DNA of 64,000 nt from Tissierellales bacterium (GCA_018433765.1 JAHDQO010000004.1:248001-312000), one strand, 5' to 3'. Shown: positions 7,585 to 17,324, numbered from the stretch's first letter. A program made the numbers and translations. The notes: generated from the letters alone by a model not told the origin.

Positions 7585-8391
7585 ATGGAAAATAAGATAA
7601 ATGCCATGTATTTTAGTCCAACAGGAACTACGAAAAGAATTGTTACAGGTATAGCGAATAATATATTTAAAACATCAAATATATGTGATATTGATTTTAC
7701 TTTACCTAAGGCACGAGACAAAAGTGTATCTTTTTCAAAGAGTGATATTGTTATTATGGGAGTTCCTGTATATGCAGGAAGAGTTCCTAATATACTTTTA
7801 AATTATCTTAATACAATTAATGGAAATAACGCATTAGCTATAGCTATAGTTGTTTATGGAAATAGAAATTATGATGATGCTCTAATAGAGCTAAAAGATA
7901 TTTTACATACAACAGGTTTTAAAGTAGTTGCAGCAGGAGCATTTATAGGTGAGCATTCTTTTTCAAAGAAATTGGCTAAAAATAGACCAGATGAAAGAGA
8001 CATGAAAGTTATAAAAAATTTTGCTAAAAAAATTAATATAAAAATTAATCAAAATTATAATATTGAAGAATTATTTGTAAGAGGAAATAAACCGTATAGA
8101 AAGTATTATAAACCTAAAGATAAAGATGGTAGTCTAGTTGATATAAGAAAAGTTAAACCAAAAACTAATGGAAATTGTATTAATTGTAAAGTATGTGCAG
8201 AGGTATGTCCAATGGGTTCTATTGATTATCAAGATGTTTCAAAACTTAATGGAATTTGTATTAAATGTGGATCATGTATAAAGAATTGTCCAACTAATGC
8301 GAAATATTATGATGATGAAAATTATTTAAGACATAAAAAAGAATTAGAAATTGAGTTTTCAATAAGAAAAGAACCAGAAGTATTTATATGA
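7585..8391 (+). CDS. EFR1-type flavodoxin-ferredoxin fusion
   Basis: A 268-aa protein. Residues 1-150 are a flavodoxin-like domain with the FMN-phosphate loop SPTGTTKR near the start. Residues 190-245 hold two 4Fe-4S motifs, CINCKVCAEVCP and CIKCGSCIKNCP. This is the EFR1-family domain order, an electron carrier of anaerobes. It is a single gene with an AGGAG site and its own upstream region, divergent from rsgA. The redox partner is not indicated by its neighbours. Confidence 0.9.
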   Translation: MENKINAMYFSPTGTTKRIVTGIANNIFKTSNICDIDFTLPKARDKSVSFSKSDIVIMGVPVYAGRVPNILLNYLNTINGNNALAIAIVVYGNRNYDDALIELKDILHTTGFKVVAAGAFIGEHSFSKKLAKNRPDERDMKVIKNFAKKINIKINQNYNIEELFVRGNKPYRKYYKPKDKDGSLVDIRKVKPKTNGNCINCKVCAEVCPMGSIDYQDVSKLNGICIKCGSCIKNCPTNAKYYDDENYLRHKKELEIEFSIRKEPEVFI

Positions 8392-8439
8392 TTTTTATGA
8401 TACCTAAAACTTAATTGATTAAAAGTATCTTTAAATTAA

Positions 8440-8584
8440 AAGGGAGAGAATTAATCTATTTGATTTTCTCTCCAACTTTTATTTTTAGTATTTACAAGTT
8501 TACTTTTTATATTTTAATTCTAATTTCAAAGCAAAATTAATCTTTCTTTTATATATCAAGAAAAATATATATCCGATGACTGAT
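8440..8584. repeat. Dispersed direct repeat, second copy, with terminator hairpin
   Basis: Matches 5887-6029. It covers the last codons of the MFS gene and the hairpin GGAGAGAA/TTCTCTCC at about 8443-8473, which can terminate transcripts from both sides. Confidence 0.75.
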
Positions 8585-9687
8585 ATAATTACGCATGTAA
8601 TGAATGAAGTTTGTAAAGAAATATCAGCAGCCTTTCCAATGACTGGATTAATTGCAGCAGCAACAATGTCACCTGCCATAGCATACATTGACAAAATTGT
8701 TGCTCTGTCTCCTGTAATTATAGATTTATTTTGTATCTCTAAAACTATAGGATTAATAAGAGATATGCTGCCTGCAACGAGTATGATTAATAATACAGAC
8801 AAAAAAGGACTTTGGGTAAATATTAATAAAAAACAACAAATTATTATTAAAAGCATTAAAATTTCAATACTTCTATTATTACCAATCTTTTTACTTAGTT
8901 TATGTGACTTAGTGGAACTTAAACATGCAATTTGAATTATAACCATCAAAATACCAAAATACTTAATGTCTATTCCACTTCTTATATACTGAAGCTGATT
9001 TAAAAATACATTAATGGCTTGAAATACTTCACGAAATAAAGATATAGATATTACCAAAATTATTATTTCCATCTTACTAAAAGCATTTGTAAAACTATTC
9101 CTCAACTTAGACTTTTCCTTGTTATTAACTGGAATATCTTTTATGAATAGAGTTAATATAAGAGCAATTACATAAGGAAAAATAGTATAAAATGCTGTTA
9201 GATAGATAGAATATTTTACTATTATTGTTGACATTAAAGAAGCTATTATATAACCAGCAGCAGCCAATGCATCATATCTTCCAAATACTTTTTGAGATTC
9301 GTTTTCTTCTATTGAGCCATATATTAATGCAGTGTCACAGCCTGTTAGTCCTGAAATCGCCATTGCTAATAATATTCTCTCAAAAAGAAACATTTCAAAA
9401 GAAAGAGCTTTATAAAAAACAATCTTTGATATAAGAAACAATAAATTTGAAATAATTAATGTTTTCTTATATCCAAACCTGTCTGCAAACCATCCCCAAG
9501 GAATTTCAAAAACTATCATTAGTATCCAAAATACAGATTCAATTAAAAAAATTTGATACATTGAAATGCCTCTGCCTTGCCTGTACAATGTCGCAACAGG
9601 TCCATAAAAAACAAAACCTTGAAAAAATATAATTAGGTACATTAAATAAACGTTTAATCTATTATTAAACTTTGTATTGTTATCCAA
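8500..9687 (-). CDS. MFS transporter
   Basis: About 395 residues with 12 predicted membrane segments. The loop WFADRFGYKK between helices 2 and 3 is the MFS signature motif. The likely start is a TTG at 9687, eight bases after GGAGG; an upstream in-frame ATG at 9714 would overlap that site. MFS proteins of this clade are usually drug or sugar efflux permeases; the substrate is unknown. The remnant of a second copy lies at 5887-6029, so the gene was once duplicated around rsgA. Confidence 0.85.
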   Translation of the reverse strand: MDNNTKFNNRLNVYLMYLIIFFQGFVFYGPVATLYRQGRGISMYQIFLIESVFWILMIVFEIPWGWFADRFGYKKTLIISNLLFLISKIVFYKALSFEMFLFERILLAMAISGLTGCDTALIYGSIEENESQKVFGRYDALAAAGYIIASLMSTIIVKYSIYLTAFYTIFPYVIALILTLFIKDIPVNNKEKSKLRNSFTNAFSKMEIIILVISISLFREVFQAINVFLNQLQYIRSGIDIKYFGILMVIIQIACLSSTKSHKLSKKIGNNRSIEILMLLIIICCFLLIFTQSPFLSVLLIILVAGSISLINPIVLEIQNKSIITGDRATILSMYAMAGDIVAAAINPVIGKAADISLQTSFITCVIISVIGYIFFLIYKRKINFALKLELKYKK

Positions 9688-9844
9688 TTTTAAGACCTCC
9701 AAAATTTTTATCAAAACAAGGCCTTTTAAAAAAGACCTAAATAAAATTATATTTTGAAAATGTCTTTAAATTGGATTGCTCATATATATAACCCCTTTAC
9801 AAAATTGTTTTTTATTTTATAAATATTTTATACTATAATGATTA

Positions 9845-10597
9845 TTATATATTTTTATTATTTATCTCAATAAGTTTATCATTATCATATTTATAATAAA
9901 ATTTTTGTAACTTATCATTTTCAAATTTTCCTGATTCAATAATCCAATTTCCTTCTTTGTTATATAAGTTTGCATAATCATTATTAGTTATTTCAGTAAT
10001 ACTGACTTTCTCAAATTTGTCGTCTTGCCATCTATAAATATTAACAAAACTTGGAAGACTACCTGTAGAAACAGCAGTTAGTTCTTCTATGCCATCATCA
10101 TTTAAGTCAGCAAATAAAGGACTTCCCATTACTAAGAGAGCTGTCCAAGTCTCTTGATTGTATCCTATAACTTTCATTTCTGAATATGATGTGCCCATAT
10201 TACCAATTATCTCAATTTCTTTAACACCATCAAAAGTTCTATCTATTAAATTTATGCTTACATCTTCAATACTGTAATTACTTACACTACCAATTTCATA
10301 GAACTTACCCTCATGCTCTAAGAAAGCATAAACACAGTTAACTCCTTGTTCAACAATTCCAGTATTTTTTTCTTGGTATAAATGAACTGTACAATCTATT
10401 TGATTGTTAAGTTTTTCAAAGTAAATGCTTTTTTCTTTAATCCAGTTTTCTTTAGGCTGTCCTTCCTTTAGTTGCTTTGCAGTAACAGGAGTATAGGTTA
10501 GATTGATAGTCTGTTGATTATTACTGGTAGTAGATTGTGTACAAGCTGTTAAAATTATTGTTACAGCTAAAATTATAAATAATATTTTTGCTTTCAT
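9845..10597 (-). CDS. Predicted lipoprotein with FG-GAP-like segment
   Basis: A 250-aa protein with a type II signal peptide; the lipobox LTAC is at residues 16-19. The mature part is hydrophilic. It has an FADLNDDGIEELTA segment resembling the calcium-binding DxNxDG loops of FG-GAP/VCBS repeats. It probably sits on the outer face of the cell membrane. Function unknown. Weak ribosome binding site. Confidence 0.75.
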   Translation of the reverse strand: MKAKILFIILAVTIILTACTQSTTSNNQQTINLTYTPVTAKQLKEGQPKENWIKEKSIYFEKLNNQIDCTVHLYQEKNTGIVEQGVNCVYAFLEHEGKFYEIGSVSNYSIEDVSINLIDRTFDGVKEIEIIGNMGTSYSEMKVIGYNQETWTALLVMGSPLFADLNDDGIEELTAVSTGSLPSFVNIYRWQDDKFEKVSITEITNNDYANLYNKEGNWIIESGKFENDKLQKFYYKYDNDKLIEINNKNI

Positions 10598-10633
10598 TTT
10601 GGATTCACTATCCTTTTATAGTTTATGTAACTA

Positions 10634-11245
10634 TTATAGCATAATTTGTAAAAAACTATAACCAAGTTTTAGCCCATAATAAATTAATATTATTCCGCAA
10701 ATAACGTTTATTATTTTAATAACTCTATTATTAAAATTGTTCCTAAATATAGAAACTATGGTTGTTATTCCTAAAAACCATGTAGTAGAAGCTAAACATA
10801 CACCTAAAATAAACAATTTGGAAGCTTCTGACGACAATGCAGCTTTAAAACATCCTAGAAGTAAGGAACCATCGATGAGTGCTTGAGGATTAGCCCAAGT
10901 TACCAGTAAGCAAGTTATAACTATTTGTGGAAGTGTTTTATTTACATCTACTTCCTTTGTTTCCGGTTTACTCCTTAAAAGCTGAATGCCAATATATATG
11001 ACAGCTATACAACCAATAAAAAGAATAACTAACTTAAGAGTTGTAAATCTTTCCATTACAGCTCCCATTCCAAAGAAACAAGCGAGAGCCAATGATATAT
11101 CAAAAAAAATAGTTATTAAAGCTACTGTATAAGCTCTTAGCCTATTACTAGATATTGCATTATTTATTACATAAATATTTTGCATACCGATAGGTGCAAC
11201 ATATGCAAAACCCAACATTAATCCTTGAAATAGATATTTTATCAA
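10634..11245 (-). CDS. LysE-family amino acid exporter
   Basis: A 203-aa membrane protein with six hydrophobic segments and the family motif GFAYVAPIGMQN near the N-terminus, which matches the LysE/ArgO group exporting basic amino acids. It is on the same strand as, and about 105 bases downstream of, a MocR-type regulator, which is its likely controller. Exporter function is family knowledge; the exact amino acid is not shown. Confidence 0.88.
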   Translation of the reverse strand: MIKYLFQGLMLGFAYVAPIGMQNIYVINNAISSNRLRAYTVALITIFFDISLALACFFGMGAVMERFTTLKLVILFIGCIAVIYIGIQLLRSKPETKEVDVNKTLPQIVITCLLVTWANPQALIDGSLLLGCFKAALSSEASKLFILGVCLASTTWFLGITTIVSIFRNNFNNRVIKIINVICGIILIYYGLKLGYSFLQIML

Positions 11246-11350
11246 TTAAGTTTCCTCCTTATAATTTCTTTATGTATATTAATTATATATATAAAGAGTA
11301 ATAAAGTCTCCAACCTAATAAGATAAATTTTAACCCAACCAAAATAATTC

Positions 11351-12796
11351 TTAATTACAAATTAAAATCAGCTCAGATAACCTTTTCAAGCCTTTTTCTA
11401 AATTTTTCAAAGAGGCATATGAATATGAAATTCTAATATATTGTTCATTTGAAAAATCATATATACTTCCGGGATTTATTAACAAGCCTTCTCTAGCTGA
11501 TAATTCAAATAGTTTTTTCATAGAAATTTGTTTATTCAATTTAAGCCAAATATAAAATCCACCAGTAGGTTTATTCCATGTTGCAATATCAAGGTAATAT
11601 TTTTGTAAAGAATCTAGTGCAATTTGCCTTCGCATTTTTAGATTATCTCTCAATTCAGTTAAGTATCTTTCATAATATTCGCTGTTTAATAGTTCAGCTA
11701 CTACGCATTGAGAAAGTGAACTTGCACCATAGTCTAGCTGCATCTTAATATCTCCTAGTCGTTCAATAACAGTTTGAGGACCTATTAACCAGCCAATTCG
11801 CAGACCAGCAGCTAAAGATTTTGATATACTTCCCATATACAAAACAATACCATTTCTATCTATTGCTTTGAGAGGTAATGGAGGTGTACCTTCAAAGCCT
11901 AACTCTCTATATGCATCATCTTCAATTATTGGTATCCTATATTTCTCACAAATTTCTATTATGTCATTACGTCTTTTTTGTGTCATGACTGTTCCTGTGG
12001 GATTTTGAAATGTTGGAATAGTATACAATAATGTTGTATTATTTTTGGTTCTGTTTTTTACAATTTCATTAATTTTCACCCCGTATTTGTCCATTGTAAC
12101 ACCTTTTAATCTCATTCCAACTGATTCAAAAATATGTAAAGACTTCAAGTAAGATGGGTTTTCTAAAAGAACAGTCGAAGATTGATGCAGTATACCTATA
12201 GATATTAGTTGTAGTGCTTGTAATGAACCTGAAACTATCAAAATGCATGATGGATCAACTTCTATACCAAATTTTTTTAGATACTTACTTAATGATTTTC
12301 TTAAATGTAATGATCCCTTAGGTTCTTCATATCCTAAAGATACTATTTTATTTGATGCATTATTTAGTACATTTTTCATCATTTTTTTAGGATATAATTC
12401 TGGTGAAAGTTCTCCAGTTCCTAACCTAATAATACCTTTTTTAAATTCTAATTTATTTATAATTTGAATAGTTGGCTTATTTGGTTTGTATAAGCCGCCT
12501 TTTACATATTCTTCCCAGTTAGGAGGAGGAGTTGATGCTAATAGAGACCATGTATTATTAACTATTATTGTTCCTCCACGACCTTTTGATTCAATTAATC
12601 CTTCAGCTTTAAGTTCATCTAAAGCTTCTATAACTGTACTTCTATTGATATTAAAAGTTTTTGCTAATTCTCTTTGTGTAGGTAATTTACTTCCTACAGT
12701 CCATTGCCCAGTAGATATTTTTTTCTTTATATATTCTACTAATTGTTTATATAGAGGTATATTTAAAGTTTTATTAGGTTTCCAATCAATAATCAT
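11351..12796 (-). CDS. MocR-type transcriptional regulator (GntR plus aminotransferase domain)
   Basis: A 481-aa fusion. Residues 10-75 form a GntR winged helix. Residues 110-480 form a class I aminotransferase-like domain with the PLP-lysine motif SISKSLAAGLRIGW. MocR proteins use PLP to sense an amine or amino acid and activate nearby genes. The adjacent LysE-type exporter is the probable target. The start is supported by AAAGGAG. Confidence 0.93.
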   Translation of the reverse strand: MIIDWKPNKTLNIPLYKQLVEYIKKKISTGQWTVGSKLPTQRELAKTFNINRSTVIEALDELKAEGLIESKGRGGTIIVNNTWSLLASTPPPNWEEYVKGGLYKPNKPTIQIINKLEFKKGIIRLGTGELSPELYPKKMMKNVLNNASNKIVSLGYEEPKGSLHLRKSLSKYLKKFGIEVDPSCILIVSGSLQALQLISIGILHQSSTVLLENPSYLKSLHIFESVGMRLKGVTMDKYGVKINEIVKNRTKNNTTLLYTIPTFQNPTGTVMTQKRRNDIIEICEKYRIPIIEDDAYRELGFEGTPPLPLKAIDRNGIVLYMGSISKSLAAGLRIGWLIGPQTVIERLGDIKMQLDYGASSLSQCVVAELLNSEYYERYLTELRDNLKMRRQIALDSLQKYYLDIATWNKPTGGFYIWLKLNKQISMKKLFELSAREGLLINPGSIYDFSNEQYIRISYSYASLKNLEKGLKRLSELILICN

Positions 12797-12862
12797 AATA
12801 TAACTCCTTTAAATGTATTCACCGTATTTAATTAATTTTACTGTTAATAATAAAAATATAAA

Positions 12863-13396
12863 TTATTGGTTTTTATTTATATTAAAATCTTTACATATGC
12901 ATGATTGCTTTAATTTTTTAGACTTTAAGAGATATCTAATATCAGATATATTATCGTATGAAAGTTGAATGTGATAATAATTAATATACTCAAGAAGTGA
13001 AAAAAAATAAATAAATCCAGAAATATATAATCCTTTTAAAGGTAATGCTTGATAGCATTTAAGAAAATCCATATAAAGTAAAATTGGACATAAAAAAATT
13101 AATAAAATATTTATTTTTTTTAAAAATTTTAATAGATTAATAATTTTGTTAGGCGTTATAGATATGTTTTCATTTCTTAATCTTTTCCATTTTGCACGCC
13201 AGTAAATAATTCCTTGTAGTAAAATAAACTCTAAAAGAAAAAAAGAACCCCAAAAGAAATAGAGTGAAAATAATTGTAATTCAGGATAAACAAGATTAAG
13301 TAAACAGCTTATAAGTATAAAACTAATAATCGCAAGTAATTCACCTGTATATAAATACAAAAATCTTTTTTTAAATTTTTCTCTCAAATGCTTCAC
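12863..13396 (-). CDS. Integral membrane protein of unknown function
   Basis: A 177-aa protein with four hydrophobic segments at about residues 15-35, 42-62, 90-110 and 122-140. The ends are basic, and two cysteines lie near the C-terminus (CICKDF). GAAGGTG precedes the ATG. I do not recognise a family. It stands alone between the MocR and cupin genes on the same strand. Confidence 0.65.
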   Translation of the reverse strand: MKHLREKFKKRFLYLYTGELLAIISFILISCLLNLVYPELQLFSLYFFWGSFFLLEFILLQGIIYWRAKWKRLRNENISITPNKIINLLKFLKKINILLIFLCPILLYMDFLKCYQALPLKGLYISGFIYFFSLLEYINYYHIQLSYDNISDIRYLLKSKKLKQSCICKDFNINKNQ

Positions 13397-13650
13397 CTTC
13401 TAATGATTTACAATTCTTATATCTTAACTGCGGCTATTAAGCTTTTTAAACAGTTATCCTAAACGTGTCATTTTTCTATGTAATCAAAAAATATTATATC
13501 ATAATTTTATAAATAGTATATGCTAAATACAACTCTACTCTGCAACTTGCAATGAAAATGGCATAATTGCTTAATATTACTGTAGATGAACTATTTATTT
13601 TATATGATTAATACTAATAATACATATTACTAGAGAATCTAGGCAGTATA

Positions 13651-13691
13651 AAAAAAGTAGTGAGTATCTAATTATTACTCACTACTTTTTT
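13651..13691. terminator. Terminator of the cupin gene
   Basis: A 16-bp perfect stem AAAAAAGTAGTGAGTA with its complement, flanked by A- and T-runs. The cupin stop codon lies at the edge of the loop. Confidence 0.85.
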
Positions 13692-14022
13692 GTTTTATTT
13701 TATAACGGTCTTTTTCATTGAAAAAAGTTATGTCAGCATAACCAGCATATATTTTCCCGTGGTGTTTTACGCCAGAGGGAATATAATATCTATTTCCTTT
13801 TGTGTAGCTTTTCATAACACCATCAATGTTCAAATCAATACGCCCTTCTAATACAATACCATATTGAGCTTCATGAGCATGTTCAGTCAACTTTGTATCT
13901 TCTTCAAATTGCATATAAAGTATTTGGTGATTTTGCCCTTGAGATAGATATGCTGTTAATCCTTTTATAGGAATATCTGCTATTGGTAAATTTTTAATAG
14001 CTTCTGGAAATATAGTTTCCAT
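13675..14022 (-). CDS. Cupin-domain protein
   Basis: A 115-aa single-domain cupin. The first metal motif is HAHEAQYGIVLEGRIDL and the second is YYIPSGVKHHGKIYAG. It has a strong GGAGG site. Small cupins of this kind are metal-dependent isomerases, ligand sensors or dioxygenase-like folds; the substrate is unknown. Its upstream region begins with a repeat also found next to rlmH (20401-20480), suggesting that it was the gene after rlmH before an insertion. Confidence 0.85.
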   Translation of the reverse strand: METIFPEAIKNLPIADIPIKGLTAYLSQGQNHQILYMQFEEDTKLTEHAHEAQYGIVLEGRIDLNIDGVMKSYTKGNRYYIPSGVKHHGKIYAGYADITFFNEKDRYKIKQKSSE

Positions 14023-14041
14023 AATGCTCCCTCCTTATTTC

Positions 14042-14120
14042 ACTTTATAATATAGATGCAAATATTTATAGTTAACTTTAGAGTATATGTATATATTTCT
14101 TTAGTATTTTTTAACACTTA
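14042..14120. repeat. Direct repeat A, left copy
   Basis: Nearly identical to 20401-20480: the first 38 bases match exactly, then there is a small indel, then another block of about 23 identical bases. It flanks the island at the cupin side. Its inner end resembles the tail of the small gene at 20477-20689. Confidence 0.8.
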
Positions 14121-14155
14121 TTAATATCTATAATAGTATCTCATTAATTTTAGTA

Positions 14156-14188
14156 TCATTTATGGTAAGGTTCACCATAAGATATTTT
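14156..14188 (-). pseudogene. Remnant of the rlmH 3' end
   Basis: On the minus strand these bases read KISYGEPYHK then TGA. The intact rlmH at 20788 ends KIFNGEPYHK then TAA. Eight of ten residues and the stop match, while several synonymous bases differ. Similarity stops just upstream. This is what an attachment-site copy left by an element inserted at the rlmH 3' end would look like. Confidence 0.6.
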
Positions 14189-14262
14189 ATTATAAAATTC
14201 ATTTTATATACATAATACAACAATATATCTATATATTATTATATTATGTATATAAAAAACTT

Positions 14263-14278
14263 TCAAGCTATAGCTTGA
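14263..14278. repeat. Perfect 16-bp palindrome
   Basis: TCAAGCTATAGCTTGA inside the island's left edge. A second perfect short inverted repeat, TCATATA-CA-TATATGA, follows at about 14347-14362. They could be protein-binding or recombination sites; no function is shown. Confidence 0.4.
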
Positions 14279-14412
14279 TTCTAACTCTATTTTCACTTAT
14301 AGCTATATTTGTTTAAACTATCAAAAAATCTTTTTAAACCTACAACTCATATACATATATGAAGTTTTTTCTCATATGGATTAATATTTTTTGCTATTTT
14401 TAACATTTATGC

Positions 14413-14446
14413 TTGACTTGTTGTAAGTATTTCTGTATAATACAAC
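14413..14446 (+). promoter_or_regulatory. Promoter and possible operator of the AAA ATPase gene
   Basis: TTGACT (14413-14418), a 17-base spacer and TATAAT (14436-14441) form a strong sigma-A promoter. Inverted arms GTTGTA (14420) and TACAAC (ends 14446) lie across the spacer and -10, a good repressor site. Confidence 0.6.
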
Positions 14447-14502
14447 TATGATCATTTGAGTAAATTTCTCATAAGACAATACATGTTAAAGAAGGTGTAA
14501 TT

Positions 14503-15738
14503 ATGTTACGATACTTTAAATTCTCAAACTTTAAATCTTTTAAAGATAATACTCTATTGGACTTAAGAGCAAAAAATATTACAGATCATAAGAATCAAAT
14601 TAATAAAGTTAGTTCTGATAAAAATATAAAAATTGTTTCAATATTTGGTCTAAATTCTGCTGGCAAGTCAAATATATATTCAGCTTTTAAACATATGAGT
14701 CTTTATGTAATTAACTCATTTGCTTTTGAAGATATAAATAATAAAAAAAGGTTTAAAACGCCATACTTTGCATTTGATAAAACATCATCAGAAATACCTA
14801 CAAAATTTGAAGTAAGTTGCATAACAGCCTTTAAAGGTAAAAAGAAAATTATTAATTACTCTTTTAGTATAAAGAATAATAAGGTTGATGAAGAAATGTT
14901 AAAGATAAGAGCAATAAGTTCTAAAAATTATACAACCATTTTTAAGCGTCAAGGTTTGGATTTACATAGTGAATATAAAGAATTTTTAAATCATATTACT
15001 AATTTAAAACAAGCTTTAACTAATAACACTTTAGTAGTTTCTTTAGGTGCTAAATTAAATATAGAATTCTTATCGAGCGTTCGAGACTGGTTTTTAAATA
15101 ATAATGTTATTAACTTTGGTAATGACATAGAAAGTTTAGTAACTGAAGCTAATTTACCAGATTGTTTGATAGACGATAATGAAAATAATCCTACTAAAGC
15201 AAAACTTATTAAGTACTTAAGATGTTTTGATAATAATATTGTTGATTTTGATGTGAAAGAATTACCCTCAGATGATGAAGAATCTAGAAATTATTATGTG
15301 GATGTGGTCTATAAAATTGATGATAATAGAGATGTTAGTATACCTCTTGCAGACTTATCTGCTGGGACTAGAAAAATGTTCTCACTATTTCAATTTATAT
15401 TAGATACAGTAAACAATAATTCTGTTTTATTTATAGATGAAATTAATGCTAAAATACATCCTTATTTACACAAATTTATTATTCAAGTATTTGAGAATGC
15501 AAAAGAGTCAAATGCACAGTTGATATTTACAACTCATGAAACTTGGTTGCTTTATGAAAAGTTAATTCGCAGAGATGGGTTCTACTTTACAGAAAAACAA
15601 AATTTTACTTCTACCATAGTTTCATTATTTGATTGTATTGATGATAAAGGTAATCGCATTCGCAAGGATGCAAATTTTTTAGAATATTATCTAAAAAACA
15701 AGTCTGGTAATAGTATAGAAACTGAAAACATTTTTTAG
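14503..15738 (+). CDS. AAA family (AAA15/SMC-like) ATPase
   Basis: A 411-aa ABC/SMC-type ATPase of the group common in defence islands. Walker A GLNSAGKSN is at residues 49-57, a signature-like LSAGTRKMF at about 286-294, Walker B SVLFIDEINAK at about 307-316, and a histidine switch in IFTTHE near 344. It lacks the long coiled coil of SMC proteins and has no fused TOPRIM nuclease. Partners of such ATPases in abortive-infection systems are usually encoded next door; the neighbour at 16061 is of unknown type. It lies inside the island bounded by rlmH-end copies. A defence role is inference. Confidence 0.82.
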   Translation: MLRYFKFSNFKSFKDNTLLDLRAKNITDHKNQINKVSSDKNIKIVSIFGLNSAGKSNIYSAFKHMSLYVINSFAFEDINNKKRFKTPYFAFDKTSSEIPTKFEVSCITAFKGKKKIINYSFSIKNNKVDEEMLKIRAISSKNYTTIFKRQGLDLHSEYKEFLNHITNLKQALTNNTLVVSLGAKLNIEFLSSVRDWFLNNNVINFGNDIESLVTEANLPDCLIDDNENNPTKAKLIKYLRCFDNNIVDFDVKELPSDDEESRNYYVDVVYKIDDNRDVSIPLADLSAGTRKMFSLFQFILDTVNNNSVLFIDEINAKIHPYLHKFIIQVFENAKESNAQLIFTTHETWLLYEKLIRRDGFYFTEKQNFTSTIVSLFDCIDDKGNRIRKDANFLEYYLKNKSGNSIETENIF

Positions 15739-16060
15739 ATGTCACAAACTAACTAAAAAGTTCATTAAAAGAAAAAACACATAAAGATAACTTTATGTGC
15801 TTAAAAACTATCCGAAGACAAGATACTACCAATATCTTATCCTCTTCCTATTATATAATAGTGCATAATTAACTATGTATACAATATTATTTTAACCTAT
15901 TAATTCTTATTATATACATCCAACGAGAAATATGCAATAGTTTTAAGTATATCTCCAATATTTTCAAATTTATAGATATGTTTTCTTCTTTTAATTTTCA
16001 ATATATGCAATAACAAATCTCTTTATAGAGATAATAAAATTAAATTTAGGAGGAAAACTA
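15739..16060. other. Intergenic region after the AAA ATPase
   Basis: Holds a hairpin CACATAAAG-ATAA-CTTTATGTG at 15778-15799 with a weak T-run, probably the terminator of the ATPase gene, and no reading frame. The next gene therefore likely has its own promoter. Confidence 0.45.
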
Positions 16061-17014
16061 TTGCAAAAAAAATTTATAACAGTAACTGATAGCTACAATT
16101 TAACATTATGTCAAAGTCATATTGATTTCGTTGATGTACCTCTAGATAATGATTTAGAGTTATTTATTGATCCTTTCAAGCTTGAGGTAAAGGGTCATGA
16201 TTATATAACTAAAATGAATTATCTACTAAGTAAACATTTTTCACATTTGATTAAACTAATCAAGTGTGAGCAGAAAATTGAGGCGTTAAAATTTATTAAT
16301 GGATGTTCTGAAAGATATACACACGGTGTTCATCTAGGTTATTCTAATAGTAAATACGGTAAAAGTGTAGGTCCTACTAAAACTTTGAAAATTTACAATT
16401 CCTTTTCTAAAAGCAATGCTGTCAAATCTGGTAATTTACGCGATATTGAAGAATCAATATTGTTACTTAAGGATATTTCTTATGATACTATATCAGATAT
16501 AATTTTAAGTATCTGTAAAGAGGCTTTGTTAGAATATTCTACTACTCAGCAAGCTAAAAAACATGGTTTGAATACTAAAGCATATACTATTAGAGTACTC
16601 GATAATAATAGTATGTGGGTAGATAAAAAATATAATCTACCATATAATCAGCAGAATCCAGATGAATATATTATTCTAGTACCTAAAGATATAGTTACTC
16701 ATAATCCAAGATTAACAATGGATCGAGCTTATTCATATATGTGGTATAAACTCAAGAACTATGAAAATAAAGAACTCAATCTAGCTTTAGCCTTAGTTAT
16801 TAAAGGTAATGTCCTTGACCAGCCTATATCAAAGAAAGATTTTCAGAAGATTATACCAAAAACTAAAGATAACATCATTGCTTTCTTTGAACAGAATCCA
16901 CAGGAGCTTCAATTAATTACACAGAAATATAAAATGTCGTCTAGTAATATATTAAGTGCTGATAAAGAAATTGAGAAAGCTTTCACAAAACTTCATACTC
17001 GTTTAAGTGCTTAA
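16061..17014 (+). CDS. Protein of unknown function in the island
   Basis: A 317-aa soluble protein starting with TTG after a strong AGGAGG site. I do not recognise a family. Visible features are DFVDVPLDNDLELFIDPFKL near residues 20-40, a polar Tyr/Ser-rich middle, and a helical C-terminus. There is no signal peptide or membrane segment. Its position after the AAA ATPase in a mobile island suggests the effector or partner of a defence system, but the 320-base gap and hairpin allow it to be independent. It ends before the terminator at 17027. Confidence 0.6.
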   Translation: MQKKFITVTDSYNLTLCQSHIDFVDVPLDNDLELFIDPFKLEVKGHDYITKMNYLLSKHFSHLIKLIKCEQKIEALKFINGCSERYTHGVHLGYSNSKYGKSVGPTKTLKIYNSFSKSNAVKSGNLRDIEESILLLKDISYDTISDIILSICKEALLEYSTTQQAKKHGLNTKAYTIRVLDNNSMWVDKKYNLPYNQQNPDEYIILVPKDIVTHNPRLTMDRAYSYMWYKLKNYENKELNLALALVIKGNVLDQPISKKDFQKIIPKTKDNIIAFFEQNPQELQLITQKYKMSSSNILSADKEIEKAFTKLHTRLSA

Positions 17015-17026
17015 TTAACATGAAAG

Positions 17027-17055
17027 AAGGATAGTTGTTTAGCTATCCTTTACTT
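17027..17055 (+). terminator. Terminator after the 317-aa gene
   Basis: AAGGATAG, an 8-base loop and CTATCCTT followed by TACTT. Confidence 0.6.
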
Positions 17056-17324
17056 ATCTATTGGTACATATATTCTTATTAAATTAAGTGGTAGACTATA
17101 AAAAACTACTATAACACTATTCATCAATTTATATTATCACAATTAATAATTAAGAATACTTCTACCATGTATTTAAAATATATCTCTCTATACATTCATT
17201 GATGTTCAATTCATGATATAATAAGAAAGAATTTATTCAAAGTATCTTGCTAACTTAATCCTTCATTTTTTAAAATATAGTATTTCTTATAAATGTCAAG
17301 CACAATTTCCCCGAAAATGTGCAC

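Noticed and set aside
12486-12803. Plus-strand frame of 105 aa
   Set aside because: Antisense shadow of the MocR regulator's DNA-binding domain.
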